NCBI GenBank assembly: GCA_016867955.1
Contig: VGIE01000137.1
Span: forward strand, 1-6,527
Direction of reading: 5' to 3'
Source of the DNA: Betaproteobacteria bacterium
GTDB lineage: Bacteria; Pseudomonadota; Gammaproteobacteria; Burkholderiales; SG8-39
Length of the DNA: 6,527 nucleotides
A model generated the notes under the pieces. The model saw only the letters and a program-made list of their open reading frames with translations, did no database searches and was not told the DNA's origin. The translations under genes and the position numbers were made by a program. Shown here piece by piece: positions 1-5,871 of this stretch (positions within the stretch are counted from its first letter, which is position 1; each line of letters starts with the position of its first letter).

Positions 1-22
1 CGCGTTCGGCGCCAGGGCGGAG

Positions 23-742
23 ATGCTGCTTGGAGCACGCCGGAATCTCTTCGCGAATGCCGCGGCTGGCAGGCTGCTGGCGTTCGGGTCGTGCTTTGCG
101 GTAAACATCGGTCGCGTGCTGCGCGAGAAAGGATGCTCCGTCTTCACCATGGTCATTGCCGAGGACGTGAATTCCCCCTTCAACAACGACCAGCTGCTAC
201 GTCGCATCTTTTGCGGCGAAGAGAGCAACGTGTCGCAAGAATTGCAGGCCGTATCGGGGCTGGATTTCTCGTCTCTGAAATCCGAGTTTCAACGCGCGAG
301 CGACATCATTTTCACGCTGGGGAATATCTTCCACCTCGAACTGGACGGCACACCAACGCTCTACGCCGGAAGGCGCACGGCGCTGGTGGAGGAATCGATC
401 GACGAGACGGTCAGGCATATCGAAAGCATCTTTGGCCTGTTGCAGGCCCACACGAACGCACGGATCCTGGCGTCCATCTCACCGGTCCCGATCTTCGGAT
501 ACCGGGGGGACGGCTTTGCGTCCGTAGAGGAGGCCGATTGCGTGTCCAAATCACAGCTGCGCACGGCCCTGCATGCAGTCCTGAAGTCGTTTCCGGAAAT
601 CCGCTACATCCCTACTTTCGAAATTTTCCGCTGGTTGCCGGCGCATCAGAGTTTTTCCACATTCGGCACCGATGACGGCAATGCGCGTCACATCGGGCAG
701 GCCCTGCTGAAGAAAGTGCTGGGGTCCATCGCCGGGTCTTGA
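23..742 (+). CDS. GSCFA-domain protein (possibly 5'-truncated by the window edge)
   Basis: The 239-residue protein carries the diagnostic GSCFA motif at residues 22-26, followed by NSPFNN (50-55), SPVP (153-156) and a C-terminal TDDGNARH block (216-223). Family knowledge: GSCFA domains (Pfam GSCFA) are related to the SGNH/GDSL hydrolases, and members often lie in polysaccharide or capsule regions; the biochemical role is mostly unproven. By analogy, S23 of GSCFA would be the nucleophile and the late Asp/His residues the rest of the catalytic set; that is inference. No signal peptide or membrane segment is evident. The start at base 23 has AGGG (14-17) five bases upstream, but the frame stays open to base 2 and many relatives have more residues before the motif, so the true start may lie outside the window. 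The stop is TGA at 740-742. It converges on the dehydrogenase at 886-1644. Confidence 0.85.
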   Translation: MLLGARRNLFANAAAGRLLAFGSCFAVNIGRVLREKGCSVFTMVIAEDVNSPFNNDQLLRRIFCGEESNVSQELQAVSGLDFSSLKSEFQRASDIIFTLGNIFHLELDGTPTLYAGRRTALVEESIDETVRHIESIFGLLQAHTNARILASISPVPIFGYRGDGFASVEEADCVSKSQLRTALHAVLKSFPEIRYIPTFEIFRWLPAHQSFSTFGTDDGNARHIGQALLKKVLGSIAGS

Positions 743-833
743 CCCCTGCGGCGCCCTGCTCTGGTCGCGGCGCTGCTGCCGCCACGTTGCCGGCAGGGGC
801 GACCGGCACACCATCGGCAATGGCCGGATTTCC

Positions 834-871
834 GCGACGGACGCCGTCGCCACTCCGTGTCATGCACGGAG
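834..871. terminator. Two adjacent perfect hairpins in a convergent gap, possible bidirectional terminator
   Basis: The 143-bp gap between the convergent GSCFA and dehydrogenase genes holds two perfect inverted repeats 2 bp apart. The first has GCGACGG at 834-840, a 3-base loop (ACG) and CCGTCGC at 844-850. The second has CTCCGTG at 853-859, a 5-base loop (TCATG) and CACGGAG at 865-871. A weaker 5-bp stem lies at 767-782 (GCGGC/GCCGC). There is no U-tract on either side, so this is not a classic intrinsic terminator. The symmetry and the tail-to-tail position suggest a role in ending both transcripts, but this is inferred. Confidence 0.4.
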
Positions 872-885
872 CCGGCCACGCTGTG

Positions 886-1644
886 TCACCTCAAAGTGCT
901 CCCGCCATCTGAAACGATCACATCTCCGGTGACGAAACCCGCCCGGTCCGACAGCAGCCAGGCCGCCGCCTCGGCCTGCTCTACTGGCTTGGCGATGCGG
1001 TTGAGCGGGATGGTCCTCAAGGTGCCCTCCTCGCCACCCGGGCGCGTTAGCATCTGCATCTCCATCATCTCGGTGCGCGTGGTGCCGGGGCAGACGCAGT
1101 TCACCCGCACGCAGAACTCGGCCATGTTCAGCGCCGCGGACTTGGTTAGCCCGACCACTGCGTGCTTGCTCGCGGTATAGGCGGCCAGGCCGCGAAAGCC
1201 GCGCACGCCGGCAATCGAACCCATGTTGATGATCGCCCCCTTGCGGGCCGCGCGCATGATGCACATCTCGTGCGCCAGGCACATCCAGGTCGCGCGAACG
1301 TTGATGGAGAAGATCTGCTCGAAGACGTCCGCCGGCGTGTCGGGCAGCAGGAAGAATTCCTGCGTCATGGCGGCATTGTTCAGGGCGCCATCGAGTCCGC
1401 CATGCGTGTCCTCGATCCAGGCGAACAGCCGGTCGACATTGGCCTGCCGCGTGAGGTCTGCGGCGAGGAAATCCGCCTCGCCGCCTGCCTGGCGGACCAC
1501 TTCCACGCCTCTACGCCCCTCTGCCTCGCGTCGCGCCGTGCCCAACACCTTCGCCCCCTCGCGCGCGAACAGCTCGAAGGCGGCCCTGCCGATGCCCGAT
1601 GTCGTGCCCGTGACCAGTATGGTCTTTCCGTCCAGCAATCCCAT
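886..1644 (-). CDS. SDR-family NAD(P)-dependent oxidoreductase
   Basis: This 252-residue protein has the normal length of a classical short-chain dehydrogenase/reductase with a Rossmann fold. Visible motifs: cofactor loop TGTTSGIG at 12-19, adenine-contacting D63 in AADL, NNAA at 89-92 (usually NNAG), the catalytic set N115, S143, Y156 and K160 (in YTASK), and PG at 186-187 after the last core strand. It ends with a typical SDGG near residue 245. R38 and R39 after the second strand hint at NADP(H) preference (inference). It probably oxidises or reduces a hydroxy/keto group in the cytoplasm; the substrate cannot be read from the sequence. The start is ATG at 1644-1642 with GGAG at 1655-1652, seven bases upstream. 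It lies 79 bp downstream of the acyl-CoA synthetase on the same strand, so the two are probably co-transcribed and may act on the same acid or acyl-CoA. It is unusually Cys/Met-rich around residues 121-142 and 178-185. Confidence 0.95.
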   Translation of the reverse strand: MGLLDGKTILVTGTTSGIGRAAFELFAREGAKVLGTARREAEGRRGVEVVRQAGGEADFLAADLTRQANVDRLFAWIEDTHGGLDGALNNAAMTQEFFLLPDTPADVFEQIFSINVRATWMCLAHEMCIMRAARKGAIINMGSIAGVRGFRGLAAYTASKHAVVGLTKSAALNMAEFCVRVNCVCPGTTRTEMMEMQMLTRPGGEEGTLRTIPLNRIAKPVEQAEAAAWLLSDRAGFVTGDVIVSDGGSTLR

Positions 1645-1723
1645 GCCTCTTCTCCGTTTCCTGCCTGTCTGTCCTGCGGTCTTCGCAGGCCCGGCTTTGT
1701 ACCTTCATCCCGACGCTGCCAAC

Positions 1724-3355
1724 TCAACCCTGCTTCACGCGCTCCGCCTCGCGCAGACGCAGCACGCGCCGCTGCACCTTGCCGGTGGTCGTCATCGGCA
1801 GCGCTTCGATGAACTCGATGAGCCGCGGGTATTCATAGTGTGCCAGGCGGCCGCGCACGTGCGCCTGCAACTCGGCCGCCAGTTCCACGCTACCGGCATG
1901 TCCGGGCGTCAGCACGACAAAGGCCTTCACCAGCGCACCGCGCTCGGCGTCGGGGCTGGGCACCACCGCGGCGTTCGCGACCGCCGGATGCTTCAGCAGG
2001 CAGTTCTCGATCTCCGCGGGCCCGATGCGGTAACCGGCGCTCTTGAACACGTCGTCGGCGCGCCCCTGGTACCAGAAGTCGCCGTCCTCGTCGCGCCGCG
2101 CGAGGTCGCCGGTGCGGCACCAGCGCCCGGTGTACTTGTTGCGCGTGGCCTCGGGTTGCTTCCAGTACTCCAGGAAGAACACCGGGTCGCCGTCGTCGAG
2201 CGCGGCGATCTCGCCGATCTCCCCCGCCGGCAGTTCGCGGCCCGCCTCGTCGATCACGGCGACGCGGTGGCCCGGATACGGCCGCCCGATCGAGCCTGGC
2301 TTGGCCGGCCACAGGGTGTGAGAATTGCCGGTCAGGTAGTTCATCTCGGTCTGCCCGAAGATTTCGTTGACGATTACGCCGAGCGCGCGGCGCGTCCACT
2401 CGAACACCGTCTCCCCGACCGACTCGCCACCGCTCATCAGCGAGCGCAGATCGAGCCTGAAGCGCTGCGCCGGCTGGGGCACGGCCTTCATCATCATCTT
2501 CAGCGCCGTGGGGAACAGGAAGGCGTTGCGCACGGCGTACTTCTCCATGAGGTGGAATGCGCGATCGGGATCGAAGCGGCCGCTGAAGCCGACCAGGGGA
2601 TGTCCGTGATAGAGCGTCGGCAGCAGGGCATCCATCAGCCCGCCGGTCCATGCCCAATCCGCCGGCGACCAGAACAGGTCGCCGGGCTGCGGAAAACCGT
2701 CGTGCGAATGGATGTACCCCGGCAGGTTTCCGAGGATCACCTGCTGCGGCATCAGCGCGCCCTTGGGCGGCCCGGTCGTGCCGCTGGTATAGATCAGCAC
2801 CGCGGGGTCCCGCGCCAGTGTGTCGCAGGGCGTGAAGGAGTCGGCCGCACGCGCCAGCAACGCGTCCCAGGCCTGCGTGCCGCCGTCGCGGGCGCCGGCG
2901 ATGGCGATCACATGCCTGAGTTCGGGCAGGCGCTCGCGAACCCGCGCCAGGTTCTCCAGCGACGCGGGTTCGACCAGCACCACGCTCGCCCCGCTGTCCC
3001 GCAGCCGGTACTCGAGCGCCTCCGGCCCGAACAGCACCGACAGCGGCATGGCGACCGCACCCATCTGGTAGCAGGCCATGTGCGCGATGGCGGTTTCCGG
3101 GCGCTGCGCGAGCACGATGCCCACGCGGTCACCGCGCGCGACCCCGAGCGCTGCCAGGGCATTGGACAGGCGGTTGGCTTGCCGCAGCAGTTGCCGATAG
3201 CTGAGCACGGCCGAGGCGCCCGCCTCGTCTTCCCAGTACAACGCGATGCGACCGGAGTCATCCGCATGACGCCGGCAACAGGCATGCGCCATGTTGAAAC
3301 GCGCGGGCACCTCCCAGCGGAAGGCGTCGTAGATTTCGCGATATCGATCCGGCAT
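1724..3355 (-). CDS. AMP-forming acyl-CoA synthetase (medium-chain/ACSM-like)
   Basis: This 543-residue ANL-superfamily adenylating enzyme activates a carboxylic acid with ATP to acyl-AMP, then forms the CoA thioester. Core motifs in order: the phosphate-binding loop YTSGTTGPPKG at 189-199; the substrate-pocket segment WSPADWAWTGG at 229-239; SGGES at 308-312; GQTE at 334-337; the ribose-binding TGD at 415-417; the hinge region GRADDVFKSAGYRIGP at 431-446; and TTTGK at 522-526, where K526 is the expected adenylation lysine. All key residues are present and the length is normal. The WSPADWAW and EYWKQPEAT segments resemble medium-chain/ACSM-type synthetases more than acetyl-CoA or long-chain enzymes, but an aromatic acid substrate is not excluded. 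The start is ATG at 3355-3353, with only a weak GGGA upstream. It is the first gene of a probable two-gene unit with the dehydrogenase (79-bp gap) and is likely cytoplasmic and catabolic. Confidence 0.95.
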   Translation of the reverse strand: MPDRYREIYDAFRWEVPARFNMAHACCRRHADDSGRIALYWEDEAGASAVLSYRQLLRQANRLSNALAALGVARGDRVGIVLAQRPETAIAHMACYQMGAVAMPLSVLFGPEALEYRLRDSGASVVLVEPASLENLARVRERLPELRHVIAIAGARDGGTQAWDALLARAADSFTPCDTLARDPAVLIYTSGTTGPPKGALMPQQVILGNLPGYIHSHDGFPQPGDLFWSPADWAWTGGLMDALLPTLYHGHPLVGFSGRFDPDRAFHLMEKYAVRNAFLFPTALKMMMKAVPQPAQRFRLDLRSLMSGGESVGETVFEWTRRALGVIVNEIFGQTEMNYLTGNSHTLWPAKPGSIGRPYPGHRVAVIDEAGRELPAGEIGEIAALDDGDPVFFLEYWKQPEATRNKYTGRWCRTGDLARRDEDGDFWYQGRADDVFKSAGYRIGPAEIENCLLKHPAVANAAVVPSPDAERGALVKAFVVLTPGHAGSVELAAELQAHVRGRLAHYEYPRLIEFIEALPMTTTGKVQRRVLRLREAERVKQG

Positions 3356-3442
3356 GGCGGGTTCCCGTGGCGGCCGCTGCGATGTTTCTCTTGGATACCG
3401 CCCGTGGCCGCCCGTTACCTGCGCGCCTCGGCGCCTTGCGGA

Positions 3443-3753
3443 CTATTGCAGGACGCGCATTCGCTGGTCGACGTAGGCAATCAGCTCCTGGCTCAGGTCG
3501 CCGGTGGCGTAGGCGCGCTTGAATGCGCTCAGCGCCTCCTTGCGACGATCGGATGCCTCCTGGGAAATCCCCAGCCCGACCCACCAGGCGCCGAGCACTT
3601 CGCCAGCACACGCGCGCACGCTCGGCAGTCCGCATCGTCAAATCCCGGGGTCTGCACCAGTTGCACAAGCAGTGCGGCGTGTGCGGCGGGCTCGCTGTTC
3701 CGAGCCGCAGCGTCGAGCAGGCTGTTCGCCGATTCGCTCAGCATGAGCCGCAT
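3443..3753 (-). pseudogene. Frameshifted TPR-protein remnant, C-terminus MshN-like
   Basis: No single frame spans this stretch, but two minus-strand frames together read like one small protein. One is open from ATG 3753 to a TGA at 3531-3529 and gives an Ala/Leu-rich helical segment (SANSLLDAAARNSEPAAHAA). The other is open from 3637 to TAG at 3445-3443 and gives 64 residues that look like a tetratricopeptide repeat and tail: GAWWVGLGISQEA, then RRKEALSAFKRAYATGDLSQ and YVDQRM. The WW-GLG-EA-ALSAF-RA spacing followed by a 'YV.QR' tail recalls the C-terminus of MSHA-biogenesis protein MshN (family knowledge, from memory). The switch needs one added base or two lost bases somewhere in 3532-3637; I see no slippery heptamer. 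A third frame at 3791 gives a short hydrophobic signal-like start (KSRLALCLLLL), hinting at a second lesion. A sequencing error or a genuinely decayed gene both fit. It lies 87 bp upstream of the acyl-CoA synthetase start. Confidence 0.45.
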
Positions 3754-3797
3754 CGAAGCAGAAGCAAGCAGAGTGCCAAGCGCGATTTCACCTCCAA

Positions 3798-3825
3798 ATT
3801 ATAGCGTCGCGAACGCGGCGACAAA
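3798..3825 (-). promoter_or_regulatory. Possible sigma-70 promoter upstream of the TPR remnant
   Basis: On the minus strand a perfect TATAAT lies at 3803-3798. A weak -35 candidate (TTGTCG at 3824-3819) is 15 bp away, or TTTGTC (3825-3820) with a 16-bp spacer. A GGAGG (3795-3791) follows almost at once, where transcription would be expected to begin, which argues against this exact arrangement. It could be a leftover promoter of the broken gene and might feed the acyl-CoA synthetase unit downstream. Confidence 0.25.
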
Positions 3826-3943
3826 CCGCAATGCACGAGTCGCACCCGCGGCCCGGTGCTGGCAACCGACACGCCGGTCCGCGGCGTCGCGTATCATTGT
3901 GACGAGTGCAATCAGCGGATGTGACTCCGAACGACGCACAACC

Positions 3944-4507
3944 ATGAACTTCTGCTCGAACTGCGGCGCCTCAGTCATTATCCGCATTCCCGCCGGCGAC
4001 GACAAGCCGCGCCACGTCTGCGACAACTGCGGGACCGTCCACTACAAGAACCCGTTGATGGTCATCGGCGCCATCCCGGAATGGGAGGACAAGGTCCTGC
4101 TCTGCCGCAGGGCCATCGAGCCGCGGCACGGTTACTGGACGCTGCCGGCCGGATTCATGGAGCTGGGCGAGACCACCGGGGCCGCGGCGATTCGCGAGAC
4201 GCTCGAGGAGGCCAATGCGCGCATCGAACTGGGCGGGCTCTACACCATGCTGTCGGTGCCGCATGCCAACCAGGTGCACATTTTCTACCGCGCGCGCCTG
4301 CTCGACCTCGATTTCGGCCCCGGCACCGAGAGCCTGGAAGTGGCCCTGTTCCGCGAAGACGAGATCCCCTGGGACGATCTCGCCTTCCGCACCATCACTT
4401 CGACGCTGAGGCATTTCTTTGCGGATCGCAAATCCGGGCGCTTCGCAACGCACGCGGGCGACATCCTCGTCCAGTCCCGCAAGGGACCGCTGCCGGAAGG
4501 GCGTTGA
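3944..4507 (+). CDS. Zinc-ribbon Nudix hydrolase
   Basis: This 187-residue protein has an N-terminal zinc ribbon with C4-x2-C7 and C26-x2-C29, then a Nudix fold. The Nudix box runs from G70 to A92: G70, E76, R84-E85 and E88-E89 fit G-x5-E-x7-RE-U-x-EE-x-G-U, except that the late Gly is Asn (N91). The RE/EE glutamates that bind Mg2+ are intact, so hydrolysis of a nucleoside-diphosphate-linked substrate is expected; the ribbon resembles NudC-type and Nudix_N_2 proteins, which act on NAD(H), FAD or related dinucleotides. The substrate is not readable. The same frame is open far upstream, back to 1223, but that part is antisense to the acyl-CoA synthetase and is a shadow. ATG 3944 is chosen because the ribbon begins three residues later and no other in-frame start lies near; it has no clear Shine-Dalgarno. 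The next gene starts 4 bp after its stop. Confidence 0.95.
   Translation: MNFCSNCGASVIIRIPAGDDKPRHVCDNCGTVHYKNPLMVIGAIPEWEDKVLLCRRAIEPRHGYWTLPAGFMELGETTGAAAIRETLEEANARIELGGLYTMLSVPHANQVHIFYRARLLDLDFGPGTESLEVALFREDEIPWDDLAFRTITSTLRHFFADRKSGRFATHAGDILVQSRKGPLPEGR
4495..4500 (+). promoter_or_regulatory. Ribosome binding site candidate for the 4512 gene
   Basis: GGAAGG lies inside the last codons of the Nudix gene, 11 bases before ATG 4512; GAGGG at 4506-4510 is too close to serve well. A rival start, GTG 4533, has GGGGA at 4519-4523 nine bases upstream and would give a protein beginning MKLTLGISVPDG, which looks natural. The choice between the two starts stays open. Confidence 0.4.
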
Positions 4508-4511
4508 GGGC

Positions 4512-5450
4512 ATGTCCCGGGGATTCCGCCCCGTGAAACTCACGCTCGGCATCTCCGTTCCTGACGGCGGCACGGCACTTCTCGAATTGTTGCTTGAGTC
4601 CGCCGCGCTGCCGCAGTCGGGCGGAAATGATGTCGCGGTGCACTGCACCTGCCATGGCGAGGAACAGCGGCAGCTGCTGCTGGACAGCTCCTTCGCGCTC
4701 CCGATCGAGCGGGTCCATGTCGTGCCGCGGGAGACCGCCAAATTCATGCACCACAACTCGGTGACGCATTCCCGCTGCATCAATGCGCTGTACGCCGGCA
4801 AAGCGGATGGCATCGCCGTGCTTTGCGACTTCGATGGCGCATTCGTGCTGCCGGACTGGGATGAGGTCCTCGTCGAGCAGATTGAAAGGCAGAAGCTCGC
4901 CTTTTTTGGCGCCCCCTATTCGGATTTGCACGTCGTCGAATTCTCCCTTCCCGCTGGCAACATCAGGACGATGAAGTACCAAGGCAAGCCCAATTGCATC
5001 CTGATAGCGTATTCGCCCGAGGTGATCAGGCCGCTGAGCAGCGTGCTGTGCACCTTCGAAGCCCTGTATGGAGATCCGCGAGCCATCGCCATCCGCTTCA
5101 TCGCGACTCCCGCTGACAGCGAAATATTCGGCATGCCCGTCGGATCCTTCGCGCTTCTCCATACCGGTACGCGGGTAGCGGAAATGATCGCGCAGCATCG
5201 GCTTCGGTACGGCGTACTCGAGCGAACCGACAGCTGCCACAGGGTTCTGCGGATTCCGGATGATTTTGCGGATTGCCCGAACCCGCTCCGTCCGGAAGAG
5301 TACTCGTACGGCGGGCAGCCATTCTTCGTGCATTTTCGCAAGGGGACGCGCAAGTCGGGGGACTCGAGTGCGCACCATAACTATCGGCCGGAGGATTTCG
5401 CCCGAGACGTCAGGCTGTGGTTGCGCCGGACCGGCGGTACCGGTACGTGA
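4512..5450 (+). CDS. Putative glycosyltransferase-like protein (family not recognised)
   Basis: This is a 312-residue protein (305 if GTG 4533 is used). I do not recognise a named family. It starts with a beta-strand (VKLTLGISVPDGG, 8-20) and has a second strand VAVHCTC (41-47). At residues 81-116 the pattern HNSVTHSRCINALYAGKADG, then VLCDFDG (D106-F-D108) and LPDWDE, resembles the GT-A arrangement in which a DxD motif binds the nucleotide-sugar metal and is followed by 'PDW'. Downstream are FFGAPYS (131-137) and MKYQGKPN (154-161). No signal peptide or transmembrane segment is visible, so it is probably cytoplasmic or peripheral. The antisense frame (5453-4395) is also open but is highly charged and unlike a protein. 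It is 4 bp after the Nudix stop (likely co-translated) and overlaps the GNAT gene tail to tail by 41 bp. The sugar-aminotransferase neighbour supports a glycan role. It is confidently coding; the function is only moderately supported. Confidence 0.6.
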   Translation: MSRGFRPVKLTLGISVPDGGTALLELLLESAALPQSGGNDVAVHCTCHGEEQRQLLLDSSFALPIERVHVVPRETAKFMHHNSVTHSRCINALYAGKADGIAVLCDFDGAFVLPDWDEVLVEQIERQKLAFFGAPYSDLHVVEFSLPAGNIRTMKYQGKPNCILIAYSPEVIRPLSSVLCTFEALYGDPRAIAIRFIATPADSEIFGMPVGSFALLHTGTRVAEMIAQHRLRYGVLERTDSCHRVLRIPDDFADCPNPLRPEEYSYGGQPFFVHFRKGTRKSGDSSAHHNYRPEDFARDVRLWLRRTGGTGT

Positions 5451-5871
5451 CAATCGCTCCGTCGAGAGCCAGGGGGTAGAACCCGGCCGCGCGATGCAAT
5501 TCGATGGACACCGTGTTCGAAGCGCGTATTTCGGCGGTCAGTTCGGCGGCACGCCCGATGGCAAAGCGGACCATGGCCAGCCCGATTCCCTGGCGTCGAA
5601 AGCGCTTCGCAACCGCCTCGGTCACGTAGCATGTCCCTTCGGCCCGGCGCAGCAGCAGGTAACCGGCGCGGCGCCCGCGCAGCCATGCAATGTGGATTTC
5701 CAGTCCCGCGGGCCTGCTGATATAAAAGCGGAACTGTCGCAGGTAACCCAGTTTCGCAGTATCGTTGGTCAGCTGCTGGCGCACCGCGTTGCGCAGGCGA
5801 CGAAGGAACAGGTAGTCCGCGATTGAAGTTGCGACCCTGAACTCGATTTTCCCGTTGGAAGGATTGATCAT
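5410..5871 (-). CDS. GNAT-family N-acetyltransferase, possibly for an amino sugar
   Basis: The 153-residue protein (170 if started at ATG 5922) is a single GNAT domain. The acetyl-CoA pyrophosphate loop is RRQGIG (92-97 in the 153-residue numbering), followed by the usual late pattern N-x2-S-x2-LHRAAGF (119-131), where N119 and the aromatic after AG fit motif B. The start FRVATSIADYLFLRRLRN is the typical first strand and helix of sugar-locus GNAT enzymes, similar in layout to PseH-like acetyltransferases (family resemblance, not proof). It would transfer an acetyl group from acetyl-CoA to an amine. ATG 5871 is preferred because it begins seven residues before the first strand and overlaps the divergent gene by only 2 bp; neither start has a good Shine-Dalgarno, and 5922 has only a weak AAGAG. 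The stop TGA (5412-5410) lies inside the 3' end of the upstream + gene. It is the only minus-strand gene in this part. Confidence 0.82.
   Translation of the reverse strand: MINPSNGKIEFRVATSIADYLFLRRLRNAVRQQLTNDTAKLGYLRQFRFYISRPAGLEIHIAWLRGRRAGYLLLRRAEGTCYVTEAVAKRFRRQGIGLAMVRFAIGRAAELTAEIRASNTVSIELHRAAGFYPLALDGAIVTYRYRRSGATTA
5857..5862 (+). promoter_or_regulatory. Shine-Dalgarno deciding the aminotransferase start
   Basis: GGAAGG lies seven bases before ATG 5870, an ideal distance, and fixes the + strand start. The site lies within the first codons of the divergent GNAT gene. Confidence 0.75.

Noticed and set aside
91..675. Second + frame of 194 codons inside the GSCFA gene
   Set aside because: Arg/His-rich out-of-frame reading; the overlapping frame carries the GSCFA motif.
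3423..3434. GCGC-CTCG-GCGC hairpin just after the TPR remnant stop
   Set aside because: Only four base pairs in GC-rich DNA and no U-tract; expected by chance.
3258..3668. Minus-strand frame of 136 codons overlapping the TPR remnant and the synthetase start
   Set aside because: Arg-rich sequence with no motif, and it overlaps the synthetase N-terminus by about 98 bp.
3892..3897. TATCAT as a -10 box for the Nudix gene
   Set aside because: No acceptable -35 element 15-19 bp upstream.
1223..3943. A very long open + frame leading into the Nudix gene (over 900 codons before ATG 3944)
   Set aside because: It is antisense to the acyl-CoA synthetase and dehydrogenase, both of which have complete family motifs. 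High GC with biased third positions keeps the opposite frame open. Its translation is Arg/Pro/His-rich with no domain.
3971..4813. Open minus frame of 280 codons opposite the Nudix gene
   Set aside because: Antisense shadow of a protein with an intact zinc ribbon and Nudix box.
4395..5453. Open minus frame of 352 codons opposite the glycosyltransferase-like gene
   Set aside because: Charged, low-complexity composition with no recognisable motif; the + frame has a normal hydrophobic pattern and a DFD/PDW motif.
5260..5826. + frame of 188 codons opposite the GNAT gene
   Set aside because: The opposite strand encodes a clear GNAT domain; this reading has no motif.
5824..5852. TTGAAG as a -35 box for the aminotransferase
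   Set aside because: The hexamer 17 bp downstream (ATTTTC) is a poor -10, so I do not call a promoter.
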